Assembly (NCBI RefSeq): GCF_001042985.1
Contig: NZ_JYKY01000010.1
Coordinates: 1-64,000 of the forward strand
Length of the DNA: 64,000 nucleotides
Origin: Pseudomonas lundensis
Lineage (GTDB): Bacteria > Pseudomonadota > Gammaproteobacteria > Pseudomonadales > Pseudomonadaceae
Reading direction: 5' to 3'
Shown: piece by piece, positions 39,756-50,745 of the stretch
Layout: each line of letters opens with the position of its first letter
Position numbering within the stretch: position 1 is the stretch's first letter
Program-made: the position numbers and the translations under genes
Notes under the pieces: model-generated
The model's input: only the letters and a program-made list of their open reading frames with translations
What the model was told of the DNA's origin: nothing
Databases searched by the model: none

Positions 39756-41192
39756 ATGTCGATGCCTCGATTGAAAAATTACTTACCCATTTTTGCGGCC
39801 GTGATGATGCTAGGGCAGGCAGTCCCGGCCCTGGCTGATGCGCCGGTGGTGCAACTGCCGGACTTTACGCAATTGGTGGAACAAGCTTCCCCGGCGGTCG
39901 TCAACATCAGTACTACGCAGAAACTCCCGGAACGTCGCGTCTCCAACATGGGGCAAATGCCAGATCTGGAAGGCTTGCCGCCAGGCCTGCGTGACTTCTT
40001 CGAACGCAGCATTCCGCAGCCACCGCGCAGCGGCGGCGGGCGTCAGCGCGAGGCCCAGTCCCTGGGTTCGGGTTTCATCATTTCTCCTGACGGGTACATC
40101 CTGACCAACAATCACGTGGTGGCCGATGCGGATGAAATTATCGTTCGCCTGTCAGACCGCAGCGAAATGAAAGCGAAATTGATCGGTACTGATCCGCGCT
40201 CCGATGTGGCGCTGCTCAAAATCGAAGGCAAAAACCTGCCCGTGCTTAAACTCGGCAAGTCTCAAGACTTGAAGGCTGGCCAATGGGTGGTTGCCATCGG
40301 TTCACCGTTTGGTTTCGATCATACAGTGACCCAAGGCATCATCAGCGCCATCGGCCGCAGCCTGCCGAACGAAAGCTATGTGCCGTTCATCCAGACCGAC
40401 GTGCCCATCAACCCCGGTAACTCGGGCGGTCCGTTGTTTAACCTGGCCGGTGAAGTGGTCGGTATCAACTCCCAGATCTACACCCGCTCAGGCGGCTTTA
40501 TGGGCGTGTCGTTCGCAATCCCTATCGATGTGGCGATGGACGTGTCCAACCAGCTCAAAAGCGGTGGCAAGGTCAGCCGTGGCTGGCTGGGCGTAGTGAT
40601 TCAGGAGGTCAACAAAGACCTGGCTGAATCCTTCGGTCTGGAAAAGCCTGCCGGTGCGCTGGTGGCTCAGGTACTGGAAGACGGTCCGGCTGCCAAAGGC
40701 GGGCTGCAAGTGGGGGATGTGATCCTCAGCATGAACGGTCAGCCGATTGTCATGTCAGCCGATTTGCCGCATCTGGTAGGCGCACTCAAGGCCGGCAGCA
40801 AGGCAAGCCTTGAAGTCGTGCGCGACGGCAAGCGTAAAACCCTCGACCTGACCGTGGGCGCCATCCCCGATGAAGGCAAGGAAATGGATTCGCCAAGCGG
40901 CGCAGAGCGCAGCAGCAACCGTCTGGGCGTTTCTGTGGCGGACTTGAGTGACGAGCAGAAGAAAACCAACGACATCAAAGGTGGCGTGATCATCAAGGAT
41001 GTTCAGGATGGCCCGGCAGCCTTGATTGGTCTGCGTCCAGGCGACGTCATCACGCACCTGAACAACCAGGCGATCAGCGATGCCAAGCAGTTCACTGAAA
41101 TTGCCAAGGCATTGCCGAAAAACCGTTCGGTGTCGATGCGCGTCCTGCGTCAAGGCCGTGCCAGTTTCATTACTTTCAAACTGGCTGAGTAA
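39756..41192 (+). CDS. mucD: Periplasmic serine protease MucD (DegP-like)
   Basis: This 478-residue DegP/HtrA-type protease-chaperone has a signal peptide (FAAVMMLGQAVPALA). The catalytic triad is His in TNNHVV, Asp in DPRSDVALLK and Ser in PGNSGGPL. Two PDZ domains follow (about residues 275-365 and 385-478). MucD clears misfolded periplasmic protein and counteracts AlgU activation. The start at 39756 has GGGAG upstream; a start 45 bp earlier lacks this and is less likely. Confidence 0.95.
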   Translation: MSMPRLKNYLPIFAAVMMLGQAVPALADAPVVQLPDFTQLVEQASPAVVNISTTQKLPERRVSNMGQMPDLEGLPPGLRDFFERSIPQPPRSGGGRQREAQSLGSGFIISPDGYILTNNHVVADADEIIVRLSDRSEMKAKLIGTDPRSDVALLKIEGKNLPVLKLGKSQDLKAGQWVVAIGSPFGFDHTVTQGIISAIGRSLPNESYVPFIQTDVPINPGNSGGPLFNLAGEVVGINSQIYTRSGGFMGVSFAIPIDVAMDVSNQLKSGGKVSRGWLGVVIQEVNKDLAESFGLEKPAGALVAQVLEDGPAAKGGLQVGDVILSMNGQPIVMSADLPHLVGALKAGSKASLEVVRDGKRKTLDLTVGAIPDEGKEMDSPSGAERSSNRLGVSVADLSDEQKKTNDIKGGVIIKDVQDGPAALIGLRPGDVITHLNNQAISDAKQFTEIAKALPKNRSVSMRVLRQGRASFITFKLAE

Positions 41193-41251
41193 GCAGTGGG
41201 CTCGCCTGGGGTGAGGGAGGTTATCGCCACCTGAGGTGAGCACTGCACAAC

Positions 41252-41286
41252 AAAAAAGCCCGTATCAAGCGATACGGGCTTTTTTT
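41252..41286. terminator. Bidirectional terminator between mucD and the RDD gene
   Basis: A perfect palindromic hairpin (AGCCCGTATC/GATACGGGCT) is flanked by A6 and T7, so it works in both directions for two convergent genes. Confidence 0.93.
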
Positions 41287-41296
41287 GTGCGGCGTG

Positions 41297-41788
41297 TTAT
41301 TTCTTTTTTTGCTTGGGAATTCTGACGAGCTGCGTGTTGGAGTACATGTCATGCCAGGTGCGTTTTTGCTTGTCGATCAATGACCAGAAAAAACCCAGCC
41401 CGAAACATAACCACGAGCCGATGGACACAATAAAACGCAACAGCGCCTGCCACAGACTGATAGCTGTTCCGTCTGCGTTCTGAACACGAACCCCCCACAC
41501 TTGCATGCCCAGGGTTTGCCCGGAGTGGGTCCAGAACTTGGCAAAGAAGCCGAACAAGACAAAAAACAGGAGTGTCGACAGCAGCGGATCGCCGTCAAGG
41601 GCACCGGCTTCAGACAAGGCACGCATTTTGGCCTCGCCGATAAAAGCCATCATGATCAGTTTGTAAAGGAACGTGGTGACGATCATCAGCGCCGTGCACA
41701 ACAAAAAATCGTAGAACATGGCTGCCAGGCGGCGCCCCAGTCCAGCGGCGGGAAACACGCCTTGAGGGCTTAACGGTTGTTTCGACAT
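41297..41788 (-). CDS. RDD-family membrane protein
   Basis: The product is 163 residues with the R-D-D signature spread over GLGRRLAAMFYDFLL and DKQKRTWHD. About four membrane segments are visible. RDD proteins are of uncertain function; some act in ion exchange. The gene is convergent with mucD. Confidence 0.88.
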   Translation of the reverse strand: MSKQPLSPQGVFPAAGLGRRLAAMFYDFLLCTALMIVTTFLYKLIMMAFIGEAKMRALSEAGALDGDPLLSTLLFFVLFGFFAKFWTHSGQTLGMQVWGVRVQNADGTAISLWQALLRFIVSIGSWLCFGLGFFWSLIDKQKRTWHDMYSNTQLVRIPKQKKK

Positions 41789-41834
41789 GGCAGGGTCTCT
41801 AAAAGAAAAAAGCCATCTTACGGAATTGCGCCCA

Positions 41835-41869
41835 TAAAAAAGCCTCTGATGTCACCATCAGAGGCTTTT
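41835..41869 (-). terminator. Terminator of the cold shock gene
   Basis: AGCCTCTGATG/CATCAGAGGCT with a 4-base loop and T-rich flanks on both strands lies 14 bp after the csp stop codon. Confidence 0.88.
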
Positions 41870-41882
41870 CTGTTCGAGAACG

Positions 41883-42095
41883 TTAAGCTTCGGCTTGAAC
41901 TTCGTCAGCCTGCATGCCTTTTTGGCCCTGCACGGCGATGAAGGTGACTTTCTGGCCTTCTTTCAGGCTCTTGAAGCCGTTGCCCTGAATGGCGCGGAAG
42001 TGCACGAACAGATCCGGTCCGCTTTCCGGCGTGATAAAACCAAAACCTTTCTCATCGTTAAACCACTTAACGGTACCGCTCTGACGTTGGGACAT
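41883..42095 (-). CDS. Cold shock domain protein (CspA family)
   Basis: This 70-residue single OB-fold protein has RNP1 (KGFGFI) and RNP2 (DLFVHF) motifs, typical of CspA-like RNA chaperones. Its length and [18 protein letters not shown] start are normal. A long leader region upstream is expected for temperature-responsive csp mRNAs. Confidence 0.95.
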
Positions 42096-42483
42096 TTCTT
42101 AATTCCTTGACGCTAACAATTAATGACAGTCTCTTTCACCTGAAAGAGTACTGGTGCTGGGTTGCAGGAAAGTAAGAGACGTCGAACGGGTTGTAGCAAA
42201 CTTAGAGCTACTGCCCAGGTCACGATTCCAGCGACCCATGCAAACACAGTGAGCAAACTCTACGACAACTTAGACGATAAAAACAAGCCCCGAAAATAAA
42301 CCGTCTATCCCTGATTTTCAGAGGCCCCGGCGCTTTTTTGCAGCACAGTGGCGGTATAGAAAGGTTCAATTATTTTCGACATTAAGTGCACGCTTTCACT
42401 ATCGAAAGTTTGCACGGTAATGGGGCAGTTGCATGACACGCGCATGGCGTAAACATGCAACTGTGTAACTTCCAGTGAAGCGT
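42096..42483 (-). other. Leader and promoter region of the cold shock gene
   Basis: This 388-bp stretch between csp and gcvT has no credible gene. It probably holds the csp promoter and a long 5' untranslated region. The gcvT transcript also ends here. I did not find a clear terminator for gcvT. Confidence 0.5.
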
Positions 42484-43608
42484 TTAACCTCTGTAATAAC
42501 GCTGCGGCACAAACGGCATTTTGGACACTTTCATCGCGACTCGCTTACTGCGCACGATTGCCCAGACTTCGCTGTCGACAGGCGTATGGTTGAAGTCCAG
42601 ATAGCCCATGGCGAGCGGGGCTCCCAGCGTCGGACCAAACCCACCGCTGCACACTTGGCCAATAACAGTGCCCTCAGCATCCACAATCTCGGCTCCTTCG
42701 CGCACGGGTGTTCGCTCTTGGGGCAGCAGGCCGACCCGTTTGCGTGCAACGCCGCCTTGTTGTTGGGCGAAGATTGTTTCTGCCCCCGGGAAGCCGCCTG
42801 CACGAGGCCCGTCTGCGCGGCGCGCCTTTGAAATGGCCCACAGCAAACTGGCTTCGATCGGTGTGGTGGCTTCATTCATGTCATGGCCGTACAGGCACAA
42901 CCCGGCTTCGAGTCGCAGCGAGTCCCGCGCACCCAGGCCGATGGCCTTGACTTCGGGTTGGTCGAGCAAATGACGCGCCAGTGCTTCAGCTTGTTCGCGC
43001 GGTACTGAAATCTCAAAACCGTCCTCACCGGTATAGCCAGAGCGACTGACGTAGCAGTCCGCGCCCATCAGTTTGACCGGGGCAAATTGCATGAATGTCA
43101 TCTTGGCCACGTCCGGTGCCAAACGCGCCAGCACGTTGACTGCATCGGGACCTTGCAAGGCGAGCAGTGCGCGCGATTCAAACAGCGGTTCAATCTCGCA
43201 GCGATCGCCCAAGTGTTGACGCAGGTGCGCGAGGTCCTGTTCCTTGCAGGCGGCGTTGACCACCAGAAGCAACGTGTCATTGCCCAGATTGGCCACCATC
43301 AGGTCATCCAGAATGCCGCCTTGCTCGTTGGTAAACATGGCATAGCGCTGCATGCCCACCGGCAGGTCGCGGATATCCACCGGGACCAGCGTCTCCAGGC
43401 CTTGGGCTGCCTGCGCACCGCGCAGCCGGATCTGGCCCATGTGCGAGACATCGAACAACCCGGCGTGCTCACGGGTGTGTAAATGCTCCTTCAGCACGCC
43501 CAGCGGGTATTGCACCGGCATGTCATAGCCGGCAAACGGCACCATGCGCGCGCCTAGCTCCAGGTGAAGGGCGTGCAGCGGGGTTTTAAGCAGGGGTTCG
43601 GTAGACAT
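42484..43608 (-). CDS. gcvT: Glycine cleavage system aminomethyltransferase (T protein)
   Basis: This 374-residue folate enzyme of the glycine cleavage complex begins TPLHALHLELGARMVPFAGYDMPVQY. The catalytic-region DVSHMGQIRLRG and the RSGYTGEDGFEI and GHDMNEATTPIEASL motifs are complete. It transfers the aminomethyl group from GcvH to tetrahydrofolate, releasing ammonia. Last gene of gcvH-gcvP-sdaA-gcvT, 17 bp after sdaA. Confidence 0.95.
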   Translation of the reverse strand: MSTEPLLKTPLHALHLELGARMVPFAGYDMPVQYPLGVLKEHLHTREHAGLFDVSHMGQIRLRGAQAAQGLETLVPVDIRDLPVGMQRYAMFTNEQGGILDDLMVANLGNDTLLLVVNAACKEQDLAHLRQHLGDRCEIEPLFESRALLALQGPDAVNVLARLAPDVAKMTFMQFAPVKLMGADCYVSRSGYTGEDGFEISVPREQAEALARHLLDQPEVKAIGLGARDSLRLEAGLCLYGHDMNEATTPIEASLLWAISKARRADGPRAGGFPGAETIFAQQQGGVARKRVGLLPQERTPVREGAEIVDAEGTVIGQVCSGGFGPTLGAPLAMGYLDFNHTPVDSEVWAIVRSKRVAMKVSKMPFVPQRYYRG

Positions 43609-43625
43609 TCATGACTCCTTGAAAA

Positions 43626-45002
<1,377 letters not shown>

Positions 45003-45046
45003 GGGGTTCTCCGGTTTCTTATAAAAGGATTGGCATAAGGTCAATG

Positions 45047-45082
45047 CTCCCGCCGCACCGGTTTAAATCGCTGCGGCGGGAG
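45047..45082 (-). repeat. Intercistronic hairpin between gcvP and sdaA
   Basis: A perfect 10-bp stem (CTCCCGCCGC at 45047-45056, GCGGCGGGAG at 45073-45082) sits in the 91-bp gap, without a T tract. It may protect the upstream gcvH-gcvP mRNA or reduce downstream expression. Confidence 0.6.
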
Positions 45083-45093
45083 CTGAGGGGGTG

Positions 45094-47952
45094 TCAGGCC
45101 TCCTGATAGCTCTCGATTGACGGGCAGGCGCAGACCAGATTGCGATCGCCGAAGACGTTGTCGACACGCCCCACTGGCGGCCAGTATTTGCCTTCGATCA
45201 ACGACTCGACCGGGTACACCGCCTGTTCGCGGCTGTACGGGTGGGTCCATTCTCCGACCATTTCCGCCGCCGTGTGCGGGGCGTTTTTCAGCGGGTTGTC
45301 TTCTTTATCCAGCGTGCCGTTTTCTACCGCGCGGATTTCTTCACGGATGCGGATCATGGCGTCGCAGAAGCGATCCAGTTCGTGTTTGGACTCACTTTCG
45401 GTAGGTTCGATCATCAGCGTGCCGGCCACCGGGAACGACATGGTTGGCGCGTGGAACCCAAAGTCGATCAGGCGCTTGGCCACGTCATCCACGCTGATCC
45501 CGCTGCTGTCTTTGAGCGGGCGCAGGTCGAGGATGCATTCGTGTGCCACCAGCCCGTTGCTGCCCGAATACAGCACGGGGTAGTGCTCTTCGAGGCGACG
45601 GGCGATGTAGTTGGCATTGAGAATGGCCATTTGCGACGCGCGCTTGAGCCCTTCGCCGCCCATCATGCGGATGTACATCCAGGTAATGGGCAGAATGCTC
45701 GCGCTGCCAAATGGCGCGGCGCACACGGCGCCCTGTGTGCGAGGCAAGCTGGCATGGCCTGGCAAGAAGGGGGTCAGGTGCGACTTGACGCCAATCGGGC
45801 CGACGCCCGGGCCCCCACCGCCGTGGGGGATGCAAAAGGTCTTATGCAGGTTGAGGTGAGACACGTCGCCCCCGAACTTGCCCGGCGCGCACAAGCCCAC
45901 CATCGCATTCATGTTGGCGCCGTCGATGTACACCTGACCGCCGTTGTCGTGAATGATGCCGCAGATTTCACGGATACCTTCTTCGAACACGCCGTGGGTC
46001 GACGGGTAGGTAATCATCAGTGCCGCCAGATGTTCGCGGTGCTCGATGGCCTTGGCGCGCAGGTCTTCGATGTCAACGTTGCCACGGGCGTCGCAGGCCG
46101 TGACCACCACGCGCATGCCCGCCATGTTGGCGGTTGCCGGGTTGGTACCGTGGGCCGAGGACGGGATCAGGCAAATGTCGCGGCGCTCGTCGCCACGGCT
46201 CTGGTGATAGGCACGTATGGCCAGTAGCCCGGCGTATTCACCCTGTGAACCGGCGTTGGGTTGCAGGGAAATGGCGTCATAACCGGTGGCAGCGCACAGC
46301 ATGGCCTCCAGTTCAGTCGTGAGCTGCTGGTAGCCCTGACTTTGTTCGGCCGGTGCAAACGGGTGCAGGTTGCCAAACTCGGCCCAAGTGACCGGGATCA
46401 TCTCGCTGGCCGCGTTGAGTTTCATGGTGCAAGAGCCCAGCGGAATCATGGTGCGATCCAGTGCCAGATCCTTGTCTGCCAAACGACGCAGGTAGCGCAT
46501 CAGTTCAGTTTCAGAGTGATAACGGTTGAACACCGGGTGGCTGAGGATTGGCGATTGGCGCAGCAGGGCAGGCGGCAAGGTGCTGCTCACGGTGGCGGCC
46601 AGCGTGTCGACGTCTGGCAGCGCTTGACCCTCGGCTGCGAGCAGGGCCCACAGTGCAGTGACATCGGACGGGCCGCAGGTTTCATCCAGCGACACCCCCA
46701 GACGCTCGTCATCCACCACGCGCAGGTTGATGTGTCTGGCGTGTGCCTTGGCATGCAGGGCCGCTGTTCTGGAGCCGGTGTGCAGGGTCAGGGTGTCGAA
46801 AAACTCGATTTGCTCGACATTGAGCCCCAGTGCAGTCAGGCCCTTGGCCAGAATGGCCGTGAGCTGATGAACGCGCCGGGCGATTTGAGTCAGGCCCTGA
46901 GGGCCATGGTAGACGGCGTACATGCTTGCCATGTTGGCCAGCAACACTTGTGCCGTGCAGATATTGCTCGTGGCCTTCTCGCGGCGGATGTGTTGCTCGC
47001 GGGTTTGCATGGCCAGACGCAGCGCAGGTTTGCCGTGACGATCCACCGACACACCCACCAAGCGCCCCGGCATGTCGCGTTTGAACGCATCACGGGTGGC
47101 GAAATATGCCGCGTGCGGGCCGCCGAAGCCCAAGGGCACGCCAAAACGCTGGGCGCTTCCGATGGCCACATCGGCGCCGAATTCCCCCGGTGGGGTCAGC
47201 AGGGTCAGGGCCAGCAAGTCAGCGGCCACGGCCACCAGTGCGTGGGTGGCGTGAAAACGCTCGACCAGCTCGCGGTAGTCGAACACATCGCCGTTGCTCG
47301 CCGGGTATTGCAGCAGCGCGCCGAAGAACGGAGACAGGTCGCTCAGGCCGCGCTCGTCGCCCACCACCACTTCGATGCCCAGCGGTTCGGCACGGGTGCG
47401 CAACACGTCGAGGGTTTGCGGGTGGCAATGGCGCGAAGCAAAGAATGCGCGGCCGGATTTGTTTTTGCTCAGGCGTTTACAGAAGGTCATGGCCTCGGCC
47501 GCCGCAGTGGCTTCGTCGAGCAACGACGCGTTGGCAATCGGCAAGCCACTGAGGTCGCTGATCAGGGTCTGGAAATTGAGCAGTGCTTCCAGGCGGCCTT
47601 GGGAAATTTCTGGTTGATAGGGGGTGTAGGCCGTGTACCACGCCGGGTTTTCCAGCAGGTTGCGCAAGATCGGCGCGGGCGTGTGGCAGTTGTAATAGCC
47701 CTGGCCGATGTAGGTCTTGCACAGCTGGTTTTTGCCGGCGATGGCTTTGATCGAGGCCAGTGCATCGGCTTCGCTTTGCCCGGCGGGCAGGTTCAGAACG
47801 CTGGTGCCCTTGATGCTTTCGGGGATCACGCTGGCGCTCAGGGCCTCTAGCGAGTCAAAACCCAGCGTGGCGAGCATGGCGTGCTCGTCGGCCTGATCCG
47901 GGCCGATGTGGCGCGCGATGAATTCGTTGGCGGTGCTCAGGTTAATGGTCAT
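45094..47952 (-). CDS. gcvP: Glycine dehydrogenase (decarboxylating), P protein
   Basis: This 952-residue PLP enzyme is the first step of the glycine cleavage complex. PLP lysine lies in [16 protein letters not shown], and the N- and C-terminal halves show the normal duplicated fold ([33 protein letters not shown]). Start at 47952 ([11 protein letters not shown]) follows GAGGA; a start 24 bp upstream is possible. It starts 10 bp after gcvH. Confidence 0.96.
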   Translation of the reverse strand: MTINLSTANEFIARHIGPDQADEHAMLATLGFDSLEALSASVIPESIKGTSVLNLPAGQSEADALASIKAIAGKNQLCKTYIGQGYYNCHTPAPILRNLLENPAWYTAYTPYQPEISQGRLEALLNFQTLISDLSGLPIANASLLDEATAAAEAMTFCKRLSKNKSGRAFFASRHCHPQTLDVLRTRAEPLGIEVVVGDERGLSDLSPFFGALLQYPASNGDVFDYRELVERFHATHALVAVAADLLALTLLTPPGEFGADVAIGSAQRFGVPLGFGGPHAAYFATRDAFKRDMPGRLVGVSVDRHGKPALRLAMQTREQHIRREKATSNICTAQVLLANMASMYAVYHGPQGLTQIARRVHQLTAILAKGLTALGLNVEQIEFFDTLTLHTGSRTAALHAKAHARHINLRVVDDERLGVSLDETCGPSDVTALWALLAAEGQALPDVDTLAATVSSTLPPALLRQSPILSHPVFNRYHSETELMRYLRRLADKDLALDRTMIPLGSCTMKLNAASEMIPVTWAEFGNLHPFAPAEQSQGYQQLTTELEAMLCAATGYDAISLQPNAGSQGEYAGLLAIRAYHQSRGDERRDICLIPSSAHGTNPATANMAGMRVVVTACDARGNVDIEDLRAKAIEHREHLAALMITYPSTHGVFEEGIREICGIIHDNGGQVYIDGANMNAMVGLCAPGKFGGDVSHLNLHKTFCIPHGGGGPGVGPIGVKSHLTPFLPGHASLPRTQGAVCAAPFGSASILPITWMYIRMMGGEGLKRASQMAILNANYIARRLEEHYPVLYSGSNGLVAHECILDLRPLKDSSGISVDDVAKRLIDFGFHAPTMSFPVAGTLMIEPTESESKHELDRFCDAMIRIREEIRAVENGTLDKEDNPLKNAPHTAAEMVGEWTHPYSREQAVYPVESLIEGKYWPPVGRVDNVFGDRNLVCACPSIESYQEA

Positions 47953-47962
47953 GGCGCTGTCC

Positions 47963-48346
47963 TCAGGCTTGGGCATTGGCTTTGATCAGGCGGTCATAGG
48001 CGTCCTGATCCAGCAACTGGCTGACGGCGTTGGCGTGCGCCGGCTTGAACCGGAAGAACCAGCCTTCGCCCAACGGATCTTCGTTGACCACTTCGGGGCT
48101 GCTGTCGAGCGCCGGGTTAACCTCCAGCACCTCACCGTCCAGCGGCATGTACACGCCGCTGGCGGCTTTGACCGACTCAACGGTGGCCGCTTCTGCGCCT
48201 TTTTCGTAAAACTGCAACTCGGGCAGTTGCACAAACACCACATCACCCAGAGCGTTTTGCGCAAACGCGGTAATGCCCACGGTCACGCTGCCATCGGCTT
48301 CGGCGCGCAGCCATTCGTGGTCTTCAGTAAAACGCAATTCGCTCAT
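47963..48346 (-). CDS. gcvH: Glycine cleavage system lipoyl protein GcvH
   Basis: The product is 127 residues; the lipoylated Lys is in [18 protein letters not shown]. It shuttles the aminomethyl group between GcvP and GcvT. It is the first gene of the operon, 67 nt from the predicted sigma-54 start. Confidence 0.95.
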   Translation of the reverse strand: MSELRFTEDHEWLRAEADGSVTVGITAFAQNALGDVVFVQLPELQFYEKGAEAATVESVKAASGVYMPLDGEVLEVNPALDSSPEVVNEDPLGEGWFFRFKPAHANAVSQLLDQDAYDRLIKANAQA

Positions 48347-48424
48347 GGAAACTCCTCAAGGCCAGACTCGTCTGGTGGTCGCAGTTAAATGCTCGTGCAA
48401 GATCGAGCGCATTGAGGTTTGCTC

Positions 48425-48440
48425 TGCAAGATGGCTGCCA
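48425..48440 (-). promoter_or_regulatory. Sigma-54 promoter of the gcvHP-sdaA-gcvT operon
   Basis: On the minus strand TGGCAGCCATCTTGCA fits the -24/-12 consensus TGGCAC(G)-N4-TTGC(A/T) with only minor differences. Transcription would start near 48413. The region 48347-48702 between gcvH and gcsR contains only this promoter and the operator sites. Confidence 0.85.
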
Positions 48441-48504
48441 CAATCAATAAACGTCTATTTATCAAGTGGTTATGGGTTTCAGGATGGAATGTGGAGGATG
48501 AGTG

Positions 48505-48621
48505 TGTAGCGAAATCGCTACACGACGACCGGGTTTAAAAAAACGAAGGGGATCAAAGCCTTGCAGCACTGCGTCGGCCTTTGGCTGTATCGAATTCGCT
48601 ACACTGGAACGAAATCAATAC
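48505..48621 (-). promoter_or_regulatory. Three GcsR-type operators
   Basis: Three 18-bp sites fit the known TyrR-like GcsR pattern TGTAACG-N4-CGTTCCG. They are TGTAGCGAAATCGCTACA (48505-48522, nearly palindromic), TGTATCGAATTCGCTACA (48585-48602) and TGGAACGAAATCAATACG (48604-48621). The last two are separated by one base. They lie about 90-210 bp upstream of the sigma-54 start, as expected for an enhancer-binding protein. On the minus strand the inner half-sites read TGTAGCG, TGTAGCG and CGTATTG. Confidence 0.82.
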
Positions 48622-48702
48622 GGTCGGGCGGTGGGCATCGACGCCACATGCATCATGTCGACGTCGAGTAGAAAGCGGGTTGTATGAAGGGGCGGGCAAC
48701 CT

Positions 48703-50211
48703 TCAGGTCTTGTCGGGGATCCCGTATTTGCGCAGGCGGTGGGCGATGGCGGTGTGGCTGGTTTGCAGGCGGCTGGCCAGTTGGCGGGTCGAGGGGTAGC
48801 TGACGTAGAGCTTTTCCAGCAGGGCTTTTTCGAAGCCTTCAACGGCGTGCTCCAGGGTTTCGACGTCTGCGTCGCTTTGGCGTGCGACGGAGGTTCCGGC
48901 AATGTCGAGGTCGCCAATGTCGACCACGCTGCTTTCACAGATGGCCGCGGCGCGGAAGATCACGTTTTGTAATTGGCGAACGTTCCCCGGCCAGCGGTTA
49001 CCCAGCAAGGCCGGGTACGTACCGGGCGCCAGGCGACACACCGGACGCTGTATTTGAGTGCAGGCCTGCTGCATAAACGTGCGCGCCAGCAGCAGGATGT
49101 CCTGGCCACGCTCACGCAAAGGAGGCACTTCGATGTTGAGCACGTTCAGCCGATAGAACAGGTCTTCGCGAAACGTGCCTTCGTTGACCATTTTTTCGAG
49201 GTTGCGATGAGTAGCGCTGAGGATGCGGACATTGACCTTTACTTCGCGCTCGCCGCCCACACGGCGGAAACTGCCATCATTCAAAAACCGCAGCAGTTTG
49301 GCTTGCAGGTAGGGCGACATCTCAGCGATTTCATCCAGGAACACCGTACCGTTGTTGGCCAATTCCATCAGCCCCGGCTTGCCACCCCGTTGTGCGCCGG
49401 TAAAGGCGCCGGGGGCGTAGCCGAACAGCTCGCTTTCGGCCAGGTTTTCCGGCAATGCCGCGCAGTTGAGGGCCAAAAACGGTGCGCCGAAGCGATCGCT
49501 GATGGCATGACACGCGCGGGCGACCAATTCTTTGCCGGTGCCGGTTTCGCCCTGAATCAACAACGGCGCATCCAGAGCAGCGACGCGTTGGGCTCGTGCC
49601 TTCAGGGTACGTATTGCGGGCGACTCACCCAGCAAGGCGTCAAACCCCTCGGCGTGGTCGTGATGCAGCGCGGCCAGACGTTCACCGATGCGGCTGGGCT
49701 GATACAGGGTCAACAAAGCCCCCGCGTCGGTAATCGGCGTGGCATCGAGCATCAGCGGGTGGCCATTGAGCGTGACTTCACGCAGGGGCAAGCGAAAGCC
49801 GTTTTCCAGCAAGGCGCTCAGCAAGTCGGGATCGGTGAACAACTCGCCAATGCTTTGGCCGGCAGGTTCGCGGCCATACAGCGAGACCAGCGCCGGATTG
49901 GCCAGCAGCACATGGCCTTCACTGTCCAGGGCCAGCACCGGATCGGTCATGGCGGCCAGCAGGGCATCAAGTTGCAGGTGCCGACGCTGCCCCGGGAGGA
50001 TGTCCACCACCCTCACCGACTGCACGCCCTGAACCCGGAACAGCGCTTCACGCAACTCATCGAGCACGTGCGGGCTCAAGGTCGGGGCATCGATATACAC
50101 GTTGGGGGGGATCATCTCCACGGCGTCGAGATTGAGATGGCGTGCCCCCAGCAGTGCCAGCACTTCCTGGGTAATACCGACGCGGTCAATAAAGCTGACA
50201 TGGATACGCAT
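48703..50211 (-). CDS. gcsR: Sigma-54 enhancer-binding regulator of glycine catabolism GcsR
   Basis: This 502-residue TyrR-like protein has an N-terminal ACT-like domain (MRIHVSFIDRVGITQEVLALL), a PAS domain (about 80-180), and an AAA+ domain. The AAA+ part shows Walker A GETGTGKE, the sigma-54 contact loop GAFTGA, and DLFYRLNVL. A C-terminal TyrR-type HTH (STRQLASRLQTSHTAIAHRLRKYGI) follows. GcsR activates the glycine cleavage operon in response to glycine in P. aeruginosa. It is on the same strand immediately upstream of that operon. The start at 50211 fits the ACT domain; an upstream extension does not. Confidence 0.92.
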   Translation of the reverse strand: MRIHVSFIDRVGITQEVLALLGARHLNLDAVEMIPPNVYIDAPTLSPHVLDELREALFRVQGVQSVRVVDILPGQRRHLQLDALLAAMTDPVLALDSEGHVLLANPALVSLYGREPAGQSIGELFTDPDLLSALLENGFRLPLREVTLNGHPLMLDATPITDAGALLTLYQPSRIGERLAALHHDHAEGFDALLGESPAIRTLKARAQRVAALDAPLLIQGETGTGKELVARACHAISDRFGAPFLALNCAALPENLAESELFGYAPGAFTGAQRGGKPGLMELANNGTVFLDEIAEMSPYLQAKLLRFLNDGSFRRVGGEREVKVNVRILSATHRNLEKMVNEGTFREDLFYRLNVLNIEVPPLRERGQDILLLARTFMQQACTQIQRPVCRLAPGTYPALLGNRWPGNVRQLQNVIFRAAAICESSVVDIGDLDIAGTSVARQSDADVETLEHAVEGFEKALLEKLYVSYPSTRQLASRLQTSHTAIAHRLRKYGIPDKT

Positions 50212-50284
50212 GAGAACGGGGAACACTGTAGGCCGGGAGACGGCCAGTATGCCTTGGGCGAGGCAACAGGACAAAGAGACGCGT

Positions 50285-50323
50285 CCTGTAGCGGCTGGCG
50301 CAGCCTGCGGCAGCGGCTACAGG
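50285..50323. repeat. REP-like palindromic element
   Basis: CCTGTAGC (50285-50292) and GCTACAGG (50316-50323) enclose GGCTGGCGCAGCCTGCGG-type sequence. This is a common fluorescens-group intergenic repeat (CTGTAGCCGCTGCCG...). It lies between gcsR and the DUF5064 gene. Confidence 0.7.
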
Positions 50324-50328
50324 CAGGA

Positions 50329-50688
50329 TCAGTCCAGATGATCGAGGTTAATCGGGTCACCGGGTTTGTGGTTAAGCTGGGCCATCACATCCGAAAACAT
50401 CTTGTCGTAGTGACCGTGCATCGAACGGATGTCAGCGGTCTTGGGAATGCCATGTTTGACAGCAATCTGAAAGGCATCGTGGGCAAAATTGAAGGCCACG
50501 TCTTTAGGCAGCGTGAATGAATCCTTGAAATCCTTTCCGTTGATCTGACCGTGCATGTCGAACTGCATGGACTTGCCTTCCTTGGGATCCTGAACGACCT
50601 GGTAATCAATCTTGATGTCATACCCGAAATCGCCCGGTTGCAGCGGTTCGCGATGGATATGCAGGTGACCGGGTTCGAACGAGGCCAT
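50329..50688 (-). CDS. DUF5064 family protein
   Basis: The product is 119 residues: MASFEPGHLHIHREPLQPGDFGYDI, then a beta-rich region with two histidines in the first strand and DPINLDHLD at the end. Function unknown. It follows arcC by 57 bp and may be part of the arc transcript. Confidence 0.75.
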   Translation of the reverse strand: MASFEPGHLHIHREPLQPGDFGYDIKIDYQVVQDPKEGKSMQFDMHGQINGKDFKDSFTLPKDVAFNFAHDAFQIAVKHGIPKTADIRSMHGHYDKMFSDVMAQLNHKPGDPINLDHLD

Positions 50689-50745
50689 AGGGTGACTCCT
50701 TGGACGGGGGGGTAAAAGGGCAGGCCCGAAAGCCCGCCCCGCGGT

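Noticed and set aside
48347-48702. Glycine riboswitch upstream of gcvH
   Set aside because: The region lacks the conserved tandem aptamer sequence and instead has GcsR-type sites and a sigma-54 promoter.
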